Position numbers and translations under genes: made by a program. Shown piece after piece: positions 32,367 to 43,882 of a DNA stretch of 64,000 nt; position 1 is the stretch's first letter, and each line of letters begins with the position of its first letter. This DNA is from Galbula dea (lineage: Eukaryota; Chordata; Aves; Piciformes; Galbulidae). The stretch lies in contig VWZX01009118.1 of the NCBI GenBank assembly GCA_013399015.1, positions 114,058 to 178,057 on the forward strand, written 5' to 3'. Under the pieces are notes generated by a model. It saw only the letters and a program-made list of their open reading frames with translations. It ran no database searches and was not told the DNA's origin.

Positions 32367-35300
32367 CTTCTGTGAGAAGTGAGGTCACCTCTTTTGTGTG
32401 AAAGTTGTCCTTTAACTAATGATGAAGTGTTCCATGTACCACACTGGCTCATGACTGCAGCTAGTGCAGCTCCTTATCTGCATTGGTAGAATAGAGAAAA
32501 CTGGGTTCTTAGTTAAGTGAGGTACAATGAGAAGACCGAGCAAGCTCTAACCATGATGAAGAAAATGGAAAAACTTATAAGGCCTGAATGAATTAATGAA
32601 CAAATCTTCTGGTTTTACAGAAGTTGTTTTCATATCTTAATTTTTGTTTTGAAATCATAAGCACATCTTTGGTATTTGCATAACTATAAGGAATATACAT
32701 GTTGTTACTGAGACCTGTTCTTCAGGAATCAACCTTGTCTCATGATATGCAGACTGAATATTAAGTGTAGCATTATCTTATTTAGCCTTTGTATCACTTG
32801 CTCTGTAATCCCCTGTAAATTCATATTCAGATGTACGAGGCTGGCTGAGTTTATCTGTTGATACAGATAAAACAATTATTTTTAGCTTGGATAGTACCAC
32901 TGTACAATGTGGCAGCTTCCTACTTCATTAAGCCATGCCTAATCGCTTGACTACCTCCTAAAAAATTAATGAAATATGCCAGTCTTTTTTTTAATTGTGG
33001 ACTTGTAGCAAATCTAAAGCTTTCATGGATGTCTTCACTGAGTATCTCATTCTCTTGCAGTTTGCACAGTTTAATTATGGTTATTATTAAAACGCCAACT
33101 GGAACATGGTGGAAGGAATAGGGATCACTATTTCAATTCACTTATTTTTGTGTCAAAACCTCTCTGCCTGCAATTTAAACATGGAGAGAAATGGATAAAC
33201 AGTAAACTCTAGTGTCTAGAAATATGCTTCCTTCTCATATGAACATTCATGAAATAAAGATGATATTGATCCCGACTGAAATTATTTTCTTAAATTATAA
33301 ACAAAAATATTTCTGTATCAACATCTTGGCTTATGTGAGATGCACATATACAACTACTGGGTTAACAATGTTAAGATTTAACTGTTAAACAGTGATGACA
33401 AGAACACAAAGTAGCATTTACACAATAACATGGTCTCTCTGTACTGATAGTGGGAGAACTGCCAGCCCTTTCAGAGTTTAACTTTCATCTCTTTGATCTA
33501 GAACTGTTACACTGCCATACAATGAGTTCTTATATTTTTGCTGTTACAGAAAGCCTACTTATATTTCTACACCAGAATGCATTTCCACAAAATTCTACAT
33601 CTAGTTAACACAGTATGTCCAACAGAATCTCATGTTGTTTAAAAGGCAAATAAAAAAACCTGAGGTGGTAATACCAACAGGCTTTCAATGGACTTGTCTC
33701 CTAGTTATTTACAATCTCTCTTAAACTGTTTCAGTTTCTTGAGATATTCTAAGAAATGGTCCCATCCATTACTGAAGGGCAGATACAACTTTTAAAAAGA
33801 CACTAAACACAAATAATGCTTAATTTCTAACCTACATGATTATCTTATGAGCACTAGCTGTAAAAGTTTATTTTATGTATTGTCCTCCTTATGTTCTTAC
33901 TTTTTAGCCTCTCCAACTGCAAAAGTGTTAGAACCGTGACCAGGGTTGGAGAAGAGATAAAGAACCAGAGAGGTCTTTCATCAGGCTCAGTATGACTGTT
34001 CTTCTTACAGTACTTAGCAGAGTTTAAATCAAGAAATTACAACAACAGGAGGTATGGTGCATGTTTCTTCCTCCACACCTTCTCAAATCTCTCCCATGCA
34101 GTAAGCCTGAAGGAAAATGTCTCTGCCATCATTAACTACTTGATTGTTCAGAAACAAGTGAAAAAAATAGCTGGATCTCAAATAGAAAATTTGGAAATAG
34201 TTCCCTGCTATCAAGGGTATTCAAATAACTATAATATTATTCACATAACTATTTTCAACCAAAATAAGTTGTTATTCAGGATCATCTGGGGAGAACTGAT
34301 ACACATTTGATCAGAATCAGACTTTTTAGTAAGAAGAAATCACATCAGGACTATCAGCATACTAAAAGAATTTTAGCTAATCAGTTTAATACTGACATAA
34401 TTACTAATAATTAATCTTTACCTAGCTATACTTTTCTCTGTTGTGGGGGTTTTTGTTTGTTTGTTTTCTTTTTTTTTCTTTTTTTTTCACCTTCTTTGTG
34501 TCCTACAAGTGCTGGGCATAATTGCAAATAAAAGCAACTTGTACATAATGATGACAGTTGTCCCTCTCCTTGGTAATTATTAACTTCTCTTCCTAAGAGC
34601 CATTTAGGTTTTTAATGTGGTAGTTTGTTAACAAGAAACAAATACTTACAATGTTTTTATGTTCATGTTTTTAACAGACACAGTTCTATTGTAGTAATTC
34701 AAATCTGGAAGATGCTTTATTAAGGGAGTATTTCTACTTCAATTTTGAGATTTTTATGCATATTAATATAAAGAATTAAATACTGCAAATAGACAGAGAC
34801 AGCCACACAGTAGAAAACTATCAATAAAAATGGCTGTGACAATTTTTTACAAACCACAGACCAAAAAGGAGGAGCTAACACATGGAACTTTACAATTACA
34901 TGACCTGAAACGACACATATATAATAATAAACAATATAATATACACTCAATCACTGCAGAACTTGAATATGAATTGTGTTAGTTTTCCTGGTACTTGAAC
35001 TTTAATATCCCAGAAAGAATTCCTACCTGCAGGGACAACAGCTGCTTCTATATTTTATTGTTTTCTTTAATCTAAGTTAAGAATTTTTATTGAATGTAAA
35101 TGCCTTGCTCTTTGAGCATAACAACAAATGGCTTTTTCACTAGAAATAAATATTTGGAAAAAACCTCCATAAAATTTAAAAATTCTGGGCAAAATCATTA
35201 AAAATACAACTCCTTGTAAGATTATTTATGAATCAGTCTCAGTTAGAAGGAAACAGAAAAAACAATGCTAATTTTGTCTGCTCATGCTATTTCTCAGGAA

Positions 35301-35413
35301 ATTATTGCTAGCAAAGAGTAGGGAACTACCATCACAAAATTACAGAAAATGTAGTGCATAGAAAATAAAGTGTAAAGGCAGCAAAAGCAATTTCTTCAAA
35401 TCAAATTCAAAGA
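32367..35413. other. Unannotated AT-rich sequence
   Basis: No gene or repeat family recognised. A T-rich simple tract lies at 34450-34488. Confidence 0.45.
34450..34488. repeat. T-rich simple sequence
   Basis: A run of T broken by single G or C bases (tttttgtttgtttgttttct, then more T). It could be a decayed poly-T of a minus-strand insertion, but no element adjoins it. Confidence 0.8.
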
Positions 35414-35556
35414 ATCTCAGAACCACAGAATATTAGGAGTTGGAAGGGACCTCAAAAGAGCATCTAGTCCAACCCCCCTGCCACAGCAGGATTCCCTAGA
35501 CCAGGTCACACAGAAGTGTGTCCAGACGGGTTTTGAATACCTCCAGAGAAGGAGAC
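35414..35556 (-). mobile_element. CR1 3' tail (CR1-J-like)
   Basis: Tail atctcagaaccacagaatat, tccaacccccctgccacagc, and gtccagacgggttttgaata, then a break at ggagactta. Confidence 0.92.
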
Positions 35557-35727
35557 TTATTTCTATATTCCCCTAAGGCCAAACATGCTCTGCTCAATTT
35601 AAGCACCCACTTGAGGTACTACTTCTTTAACAAATCTAAAATCAACCTTCTGACCTTCGGAGAGGAATGATAGACGGTAAGTCCCTAATTCCTTATAAGT
35701 CGATGGAGACAGGTACCTTTGAGAATT

Positions 35728-36245
35728 GCAGAGATGGAGATTTCAATGGCCTCTCCACAGCTAATGGGGCTATAAAGCCTATTGCAGTGTTTAACCACTG
35801 TCTCTGGGTATTTTTTCCATACGTCCAACCCAAATCTCCCCTGTTGCAATTTCTGACCACTGCCTTCTCACAGTATACACTTTTTAGAAGAGTTTGGCCT
35901 TTTAGGTATTTGCAAAATATAACTGTGCCTTCCATTACTGTTTTCTTCTCCAGGCTACAACAAACCCTCTTCCCACAGCCTTTCTCTGTGCATCCATTCC
36001 CCTAACCATCCTAGGGGCCCTCTGCTATAGCTTGTTGACATTTCTATAGTACTGGGGGACACAGCAGTACAGATTAAATTACCCTACCCCTAAAATAACA
36101 CAATACACAGTTGCCTGTTTTGCAATAAGAGTGAACTGTTGGCTCATATTCAACCTGGCATCCTTTTTAAATCCCAGGTTCTTTTCAACAAGGCTGCTAC
36201 CCTGCCAGTTGTTTTCCAGTCTGTTCTGATGCATGAGATTAGTTG
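35728..36245 (-). mobile_element. Old, highly diverged CR1 LINE remnant
   Basis: Plus-strand pieces in the order expected for a minus-strand CR1: gtgtttaaccactgtctctg, ccaacccaaatctcccctgt, ttctccaggctacaacaaac, gggggacacagcagtac, ctcatattcaacctggcatc and ccagtctgttctgatgcatg. The divergence is much greater than in the neighbouring copies. No open frame. Confidence 0.7.
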
Positions 36246-36324
36246 TTGTTCATGAGGTTAATGTTCAAGAATATTGGAAGTGGAACTCTTTGCACTTCTG
36301 TGGACAACATTACTTTTTGCTGCC

Positions 36325-36617
36325 TCTTCTCTCTTGCATCTAGTGATAGGACAAGAGGAAATGAGTTCAAGTTGTGCCAGGGCAGGTTTAGATTGGATAT
36401 TAGGAAAAATTCTTCACTGAAAGAGTGCTGAAGTATTAGAATAAGCTGCCTAGGAAGGTGGTGGAGTCACCATCCCTGGAGGTTTTTAAGAGACAGGTAG
36501 ATGTGGTGCTTCAGGGGATGATTTAGGGACAAGAATAGTGTAGGGCTATTGGTTGGACTCAATGATCTTGAGGGTCCTTTCCAATCAGAATGATTCTATG
36601 ATTCTGCGATTCTGTGA
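36325..36617 (+). mobile_element. CR1 LINE 3' end
   Basis: End of ORF2 (gtgataggacaagaggaaat to aaaattcttcactgaaagag), the 3' UTR with ggatgatttagggacaagaa and tgtagggctattggttggac, and a tail of three attctatga-like units. It shares the tail subgroup with 1-305 and 15988-16540. It sits just after the old minus-strand CR1. Confidence 0.93.
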
Positions 36618-37597
36618 CTTTACTATAATGCCGATTTCCTTTATTTTTTTGGTTCAAGTCAAGGCATTTCACATAGTTTACAGGAAATTTTACTGCACAG
36701 TTATACCGTATGAGAAAAGGTTTGGGACTCATGTACTGGAGCATCTGCAAGTCTGGGCTGGATACTGGACAGATCATAAAGGTCTGAGCGTTGGCTATTG
36801 GAGAGGATAGAAGGTTCAAACTAGCTCATGGAGAAAGCATGGAGTCTACAGGAATTAGCTACCACTAAGATCATAAGTTTGGACCAGCTAAGTGAAAAGA
36901 AGCATTTGTGTGCCTGTGTCAGCGTGTGAGGCAACTAGGAGACTAGGAAATCCAACATAGACTAGTTGCCTAAGGCGAGTTATTGGAGGAATCAGAGTAC
37001 ATCTGTCTGTGCACGTCTATTTCCATGCCACTGGAAAACCTGCATTTACTACTGTATAGTCAAGAAACAGTATTTATGTATCACACATGACCACTGCTTT
37101 ATACTGAGTCAAGCAACAGTAAACTATCTTTACACAAAACTACCCCAGAAAATACCTTTAAGGAAATAGATTTTAAGACATGAAACTTTAAAGCTGTAAA
37201 AGAAAAGAGTTAACCTCTAAAATAAGCTCTTCAAAGCTGTATGTAACTGAGAGTTCTTCCTGAAAAGCTTTAACAGGGAAATCAGATTACAAAAACATGC
37301 TTTGTATTTAGTAAATATAGGTTGCATTTCTTTCCCTCATTCCCCATATGCATCAGTTACTGTTAAAAGATATGTGTTTATCTTTAATAAATGATAATTT
37401 CTTTTTTGGTATTTCAACAGTGAAGATTACTTGTAACAACATTCTGACACTTAAAACTGTGTATATTAATATAATCTTTCTATTTTTTTAAAATATAAAC
37501 AAATATTATCATCCAGAAGAAGGACAGTTGAACTAAACTTCTGCTGAAACAATTAGGAAGAAGAGATGCATTTCTTTATAAAGACAAAAATTTACAC
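36618..37597. other. Unannotated AT-rich sequence
   Basis: No recognised feature. Confidence 0.5.
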
Positions 37598-38375
37598 AGA
37601 TTGGAGCACTGGAGCATCAATCAAATGAAATTTAACAAGAACAAATACCGTATTTTTCACCTGGGTCAGAGTAACACTGGCACAAGCAAAATCTGGGAGA
37701 GGAATGGCTGGAGACCAGCCCTGCAAAAAGAGATCTGGGAGTGCTGGTCTACAGCAGGTTCAGTAGGTGTCAGCAGTGTGCCCTGGCAGCCAGAAGAGTG
37801 AACTGCATCCTGAGGTACATGAAACACACCATAATGAGCCAGTCAAAAGAGGAAATTATCCTGGCTATATTCAGCATTGATGTGGCCTCACCTTGAACAC
37901 CAGGTGCAGTGCTGTGCCACACAACTTAAGAAGGATGTGAAGGTACTTGAATGTCTCCAGAAGAGGGCTACAACACTGGTGAAAGAGCTGGAAGGAATGT
38001 CTTGTAAGGAGATGCTGATGACTTTGGCTGTGTCCAGTTCGGAGAAAGGAGGCTGAGGGGTGACCTCATCACTCTCTACAGCTTCCTGAGAAGGGGAAGT
38101 GGAGAGGGAAGTGCTGATCTCTTCTCCCTAGGATCCAGTGACAGGACACGTGGGAATGGTTCAAAGCTGCGCCGAGGGAGGTTTAAGTTGGACATTAGGA
38201 AGCATTTCTTTACAAAGATTGGTCAAATACTGGAACAGGCATCCTAGAGAGGTGGTTGATGCCGCAAACCTGCTTGTATTTAAGAGTCATTTAGACAATG
38301 CCCTTAATAATATGCTTTAAGTTTTGGTCAGCAGTTAGACTAGCTGATCACTGTAGGACCTTTCTAACCAAAATA
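37598..38375 (+). mobile_element. CR1 LINE, ORF2 C-terminal part to 3' end
   Basis: It begins at RT sequence LEHWSINQMKFNKNKYRIFH, passes RCQQCALAARRVNCILRYMK, a YSALMWPHLEHQVQC-like stretch, KRATTLVKELEG and SDRTRGNGSKLRRGRFKLDI, and ends LVFKSHLDNALNNML followed by the 3' UTR. Several frameshifts are present. The end is tgtaggacctttctaacca and then a TATTC microsatellite instead of the attctatga tail. The subfamily resembles that of 23390-24768 in its coding wording. Confidence 0.9.
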
Positions 38376-38468
38376 TATTCTATTCTATTCTATTCTATTC
38401 TATTCTATTCTATTCTATTCTATTCTATTCTATTCTATTCTATTCTATTCTATTCTATTATTCTATTC
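38376..38468. repeat. (TATTC)n microsatellite at a CR1 3' end
   Basis: Sixteen perfect TATTC units (38376-38455), then three imperfect ones. It starts exactly where the CR1 tail should be, so it probably grew out of that tail. Confidence 0.97.
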
Positions 38469-38618
38469 ATACTAGCTCCTAATTCTCCAGAGTTGCCCAC
38501 AGCTGGAATTTCAATCACATTTTTATTGTGTGGCTCAAAGGTTTTGATATTTGTGACATTCTTAGGGCAAAAATTTATCCAATACCTTCTCAGAATAGCA
38601 ATGACAGATACTTCATAG

Positions 38619-38623
38619 CTAGT
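38619..38623. repeat. Target-site duplication, left copy (ctagt)
   Basis: Exact match to 39318-39322. Confidence 0.9.
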
Positions 38624-39317
38624 TGTCCTGGTTTGAGTTAGAACAGAACTAATTCTGTTCAGTGATTCTATTTATGAGCTAAGTCTCTTCTAAGTAACTG
38701 CACTTTCTGAAAGTAACAGCATGTTTTCACAGACATTGTCTGCTTTTAGTAGTGATAAAGCTCAATGTACAAAGGATTTGTATGCAGACCGAGGTTACTG
38801 CTAAATCTTGTGTACCATGGTGGAGATGCACAGTGAAAGGCTGCACCCATGAGGAAAAGCAGACAAACAGGTGACCCTGAACTGACCAGTGAGGTATTCC
38901 ATTCCATGTATATGATATTCAGCATAAAACTGAGGGATCACAAGGGTCAAGCTTTCTTCTTCAATGGTCAGAATCCAAGGATGGCTCCGTCCATTCTGCC
39001 TTTGATCACAATCCATGTTCCATCCCAGTTCCAATTCCAGAATCCAAGTCCTGAAGTTGCTTTCTGTCTTCTGCTGATTCAGTCTGCCCACTGCATGAGC
39101 GGTGACGGTGATGTAATTGCCATCAGGGGGCTGAGATCAATATTGGGATTTTTATATATTTCTATTATTTTAATTATTTTCATTACAGTAGTTTTAGTTT
39201 TCCAGTCTCTAAGTCTCTCTCTCTTATTCCTTTTCTCTTCCGCTTTGAGAAGGGAGAGAGGTTAACATAGATCATCTGTCACTCATTTAGTGGCTGGCCC
39301 AGACCTAAGCCTTGACA
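38624..39317 (+). mobile_element. Solo LTR of an avian endogenous retrovirus (694 bp)
   Basis: It begins TGTCCTGGTTTGAG and ends CCTTGACA, with a perfect 5-bp duplication ctagt on both sides (38619-38623, 39318-39322). Inside is the U3 block gtgaccctgaactgaccagt, tattccattcc, followed by a TATA-like cataaaa at 38923. No viral genes adjoin it, so it is a solo LTR. It is related to the LTR at 63402 across most of its 5' half and its last 60 bases. Confidence 0.9.
38641..38660. repeat. 8-bp inverted repeat near LTR start
   Basis: gaacagaa and ttctgttc are perfect inverted copies around ctaa. It resembles a palindromic nuclear-receptor half-site pair, but that is only a resemblance. Confidence 0.6.
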
Positions 39318-39322
39318 CTAGT
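39318..39322. repeat. Target-site duplication, right copy (ctagt)
   Basis: Exact match to 38619-38623. Confidence 0.9.
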
Positions 39323-40009
39323 ATATAGAAGCATATATAGAGTACTTTTCAAACGGCTTAGGAGGATGGGAGTATGACCCCGACCCCATAGATCCATGTA
39401 CATTTTCATGTTGACAGAGCTCATTTTAATGTCTTTCATCACAATATAAATCTGTCAGTTTCCTCCCCTATGATGCCTCATTAGTTACATCAGCTTATTT
39501 ATTTTGCAGGATCCATTTTTGAACTGGATGTTGGAACAGGTTCACTGGAAAAAAACCTTCAAATTTGATCAGATCTTCCACAAAGTAAGAGTTTGTTAGT
39601 TGCTCAATTCAGTTCACAGCCTCTCTCCACAGTCAATTATGTCAATACAAAAGACAGACAATGTTCTGTGACTTCACACGAGCAGGGAAAAGTCAGGAAT
39701 AATTTATGAAGGATGACTAAAGAAACCCTACTCTAATGTAGGGAATTGAAGACCAAATGAAAATATATACCTTCAAATACTGAAAAATAGAAAGGTCTTA
39801 TGCCAGTGGTGCTGTTTGAATATGGAACTTCACCCTAAGAATCACTGCAAAATAAGGTCAGAAACAGCCCTAAGACAGCATCTGCTCTATCTCCAATACC
39901 AAAGCGCTTTCTCACTTCTGAAAGACATTTTTCTAATCTGATGATTCAGTGATGGATTTACCTGGTCTGGCAAGAAATCCACAATTCTTAGAAAAATATC
40001 TGCCTTCCC
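39323..40009. other. Unannotated sequence
   Basis: No recognised feature. The right end may belong to the ancient LINE. Confidence 0.45.
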
Positions 40010-41480
40010 TATAACCTGTCCACAACTTTTACTTGAAACTCTTCCTAATCTCTCACCTGGTCTGCGATTTAGAACTATTACTGCTTGCTCTGAGCACCAC
40101 AGACAGAGAGCAGACTAACCTGTTCCTTTTCGCTGTGGCATTAAGTATTTGAAAACAGTTACCATATCCCTCTACTCTCATCCTCCTATCTTATCTCCTC
40201 AAGATCAAAGATTTCAAATTTTTCCATTGTCATGGATTTCTCTGGATTTCTGAAAAGCTTACTGCTTTCTTCTAGATTCTCTGAAATCATTGTACCTCTT
40301 TTTGAAGCAAAACACTCCTATAGTGAATGAAGTACTTCAATTTAGCTATTGCTAATGAATAGTAGGAAAAATACACATCTTACAAACTGTACTCCTCCTT
40401 ATATCTGACATAATACTTGTCCTTCTCACAAATGATAGCTTTTCCTCATAAACTGGGAAGGAGCCATATGTCCAACTCAGATAAAATACATTTATCTGCA
40501 AAGAACAACTGAAACATATGGTGAACCAGAAAGTCTTTATTTTGCAAACAAAGCATGATTTCGATGTGCTAATAAATCTTACATTCATTACTTGAAGTGA
40601 ACCACACCTAACAGTACTCAATGATCTTACCATTTACTCAGTTTGTGACCTGATACAGCCTATAGTTCCTTTAAATTTTGCAGAATTATTTTTTAGTATC
40701 TCATCCTATTGCTATGTGGCTATTTTTCTATATAAATTCATAAGTTTCCACCCTTTCTTATTCTTTGTCTCGATTTTTCAGAATGTAATTTCAATTTTTA
40801 AAGGCTATTTTGGACTATTTATCATTGTAACTCCACCCCACCAATTTTATTTCATTTACTTACTTTTTAAGCCAATGTTTAAGGATGTTAATAAAAATCC
40901 TGGTACTGGATACAGGACAGATGCATACAGACCTCTCTCAAAATCTGGTTGAATTTTCAAACTAGTTTTGTCTTCACCCTAACATAAATTAATCTTGACC
41001 ATGTTTCCTTGGTAGATTATAAGAATGGCACATGATACAGCATTGAAACCTTTACTAAAATCAAGATATCTAGTATTTACTATTTCTTTATCTATAAGGC
41101 TCTCAGAGAAAGAGATCAAACTGGTTTGACATAATTTGTTCATGTCAAAGCTGCTAAGTTACTCATCCCACTGCTTCCTTCATGATGTTTATAGGTAAGT
41201 GTGATTATGTTGTTCTATTTCTCTCCTTCAGAACTAAAAAGATACCACTAGCTCTCTCTTTTGATATTAGTAGCACTCACCAGGTTATTGAAATTGACTT
41301 CATTGATGATAGCTAATTCTTCAGCCTTTCCATATGGTGGAGAACTAGAATTTTCTTGGTCTTTTTCGTACTTCTCTTATTGTAACACTGATATATTTCA
41401 CATTTTTCAAATTCTACCTCTTTAGTCACATCTCAATTCATGTCTCATGGTTGAGAAAGCTGATAACCTCGATTTATAAG
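40010..41480 (-). mobile_element. Ancient CR1/L3-like LINE remnant
   Basis: On minus, a decayed reverse transcriptase is visible around 41040-41150: SLISFSESLIDKEIVNTRYL, then LDFSKGFNAVS, a damaged RT motif A in which the usual FD is FN. Plus-strand landmarks in the right order include ctgttccttttcgctgtggc, attaagtatttgaaaacagt, atgttaataaaaatcctggt, ccttggtagattat and aactggtttgacataatttg. These fit old amniote L3/CR1 LINEs rather than the young avian CR1 copies. Ends are uncertain. Confidence 0.62.
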
Positions 41481-41944
41481 AAAAGCAAGACCCTAGCCTG
41501 TTAATAAGTGGTGGAGGGTTCATTCCTCTTCAAGGCTTTAAACAGGGCCTAAACCCAGTAATGTAAATATGCTATTAAGGAAAGGATAGGAAAGGCAGGT
41601 AAGGATCTCCCTAAGGAAAATAAACACTTTCTACAGTAAAATGCAAAAGAGAACTCACTGGAAATATTTATTATAGTACACAAAATAAGGTCATAGCACA
41701 ATTTCAAGAACTAGTATGCATCTGTCCATACTATTTTAACAGTAGCACACTCCTGGTCCAGTCTTCTTGCAAATCATCACCCTTTCAAAGGGTACACAGA
41801 ACTGTTTGGGAAGAAGCATGGACCAGTTACCGTTCCCAAGAGGTAATGTGGGACAAGGCCAGAGTTTAGCTATACGGATATAGGATGTGTGGCAACACGT
41901 GTTCTTGGGGCTACAGAATTGTTACCTTCACCAGCTTCATTCAC
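41481..41944. other. Unannotated sequence
   Basis: Nothing recognised. Confidence 0.45.
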
Positions 41945-43041
41945 AAAATCACAGAATCACAGAATGTTAGGAGTTGGAAGGGATCTTGAAAGATCATCTA
42001 GTCCAACTCCCCTGCTACAGCAGGATTCCCTAGACCAGGTCACACAGAAGCACATCCAGATGGGTTTTGAATATCTCCACAGAAGGAGACTCCACAACCT
42101 CTCTGAGCAGTCTGTTCCAGTGCTCTGGCACCTAACTGTGAAAAAATTTCTTCTTATATTCACATGGAACCTTCTATGCTTCAGCTTACAATCACTGCCC
42201 CTTGTCTTGTCACTGGGCTTCACTGAGAAGAGCCTGACCCCATCCTCCCAACACTCACTCTTCACATATTTAAAAGCATAGATGAGGTGACCCCTTAGCC
42301 TCCTCTTCTCCAAGCTCAAGAGACCCAGCCTTTCCTCATAAGGAAGATGTTCCAGCCCCTTCACCATCTTGGTGGCTCTGTGCTGGACTCTTTCAACCAG
42401 TTCCCTATCCTTCTTCCACTGAGGGGCTCAGAACGGGACACAAGATTCCAGATGTGGCCTCACCAGGGTAGAGCAAAGGGGGAGAAAAACCTCTCTTGAC
42501 CTACTAACCACACCCCTTCTAATACACCCCAGACTCCCACTGGCCCTCCTGGACACAAGAACACACTGCTGGCTCATGGTCATCCTTCCATCCATCAGGA
42601 CCCCCAGGTCCCCTTCCCCTTCACTGCTCTCCAACAGGTCAGTCCCTAACTTATACTGATCCATGGGGTTTGTCTTTCCCAGGTGCAAGACTCGACACTT
42701 GGCCTTGTTGAATTTCATTCAATTTCTCCCTGCCCAACCCTCCAGCCTGTCTAAGTCACACTGAATGGCAGCACAACCCTCTGGTGTGTCAGCCACTCTA
42801 CCAAGTTTAGTGTCATCAGCAAACCTGCTGACAGTGCACTCTGCTCCCTCATTCAGGTCATTAATGAATAGATTGAAAAGTACTGGTCCCAGTACTAACC
42901 CCTGAGGGATTCCTCTAGACACAGGTCTCCAACTACACTCCATTCTATTGACCACAACTCTCTGACTTCTGTCCTTCAGCCAGTTCACAATCTACCTCAC
43001 TACCTGATCATCCAGACCACACTTCCTCAGTTTAGCTGCCC
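41945..43041 (-). mobile_element. CR1 LINE (CR1-J-like), RT to 3' end
   Basis: Tail caaaatcacagaatcacaga, 3' UTR, then about 1 kb of ORF2 up to gaccacacttcctcagttta. This is the best-kept copy of the subfamily seen also at 7047, 18013, 29112 and 35414. Truncated at the 5' end within the reverse transcriptase. Confidence 0.93.
41957..42988 (-). pseudogene. CR1 ORF2 C-terminal half, nearly open
   Basis: On minus, 42988-42719 reads MNWLKDRSQRVVVNRMECSW, GIPQGLVLGPVLFNLFINDL (motif B region) and SRFADDTKLGRVADTPEG (motif C intact). A single TGA at the RN/MKFNKAK junction separates it from the next frame (42718-42428) in the same register: MKFNKAKCRVLHLGKTNPM, SRSREVFLPLCST and RPHLESCVPF. A stop at the gaac/tcag site then ends it. 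The following frame (42367 downward) holds KGLEHLPYEERLG, SLEKRRLRG and IRRNFFTVRC. It has few lesions for a CR1 relic, suggesting a younger insertion. Confidence 0.92.
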
Positions 43042-43295
43042 TTCTTTGGATAAGCAACAGCCTAAACAAATCATGAGCTCTTGGTTTGCCTCAAGTATAA
43101 AGAAGTAAGCACAAAGAAAGAAGAATCTAGGTCAAATTGGAATAGATCAGTAGAAGGGAACCATCTAAAACATGTGAAAACTCAGACAAATCCAGAACCC
43201 TTGGAGCAATCAAAATAAAATAAATTACAGATTAATCAGAGAGAAATTAGTAGCTCTGTCAATACTACGGCTTTGAAGGGCATATGCTTCTCTGT

Positions 43296-43882
43296 GTAAA
43301 AAACTGGCAGGTCAAAGAGCTGTGATGAATGGAGTTAAATCCAATTTGTGGTCAGCCACAAGTGTTGTTTCCCAAGGGCCAGGATTGGGGCCTGTTCTAT
43401 TTCATATATTTATCATTGTGACCAATCTTGGTTAATATCTTTATTGATGACTTGGATGAGGGGGTCAAGTGCACCCTCAGTAAGTTTGCAGACAACACCA
43501 AGTTGGAGGGAAGTGCTGATCTACTTGAGGGTAGGAAGGGTCTACAGAGGGATGTGGCCAGGCTGGCCAATTAATGGGATGAGGTTCAATAAGGCCAAGG
43601 GCTGGGTCCTGTCTTTGGGTCACAACAATCCCATTCAACACTACAGGCTAGTGACTGGAAAGCTTCCTGGTGGAAAAGGAGCTGGGAGTGTTGGTCAAGA
43701 GCTGGCTGAACATGTGCCAGCAGTGTGCCCAGGTATCAAAGAAGGCCAACAGCATCCTGGCTTGTATTAGAAATGGTGTGGCCAGCAGGACTAGAGAAGT
43801 GATTATCCTCCTGTACTTGACAGTGGTGAGGTCACACCTCAAATACCATGTCCACTTTTGGGCCTATCCTTTGATTCTATGA
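43296..43882 (+). mobile_element. CR1 LINE RT fragment with internal deletion to its tail
   Basis: It reads from a WLAGQRAVMNGVKSN-like start through GLGPVLFHIF, an insertion of about 35 bases, NIFIDDLDEG, LSKFADNTKLEGSADLLEG (one catalytic aspartate changed to Asn) and MCQQCAQVSKKANSILACIR, to HLKYHVHFWA. It then jumps straight to ctttgattctatgatat, the last bases of a CR1 tail. The end of ORF2 and almost all of the 3' UTR are deleted without any N. Confidence 0.88.

Noticed and set aside
38298..38618. 106-codon frame with repeated ILFYS
   Set aside because: It is a translation of the TATTC microsatellite, not a gene.
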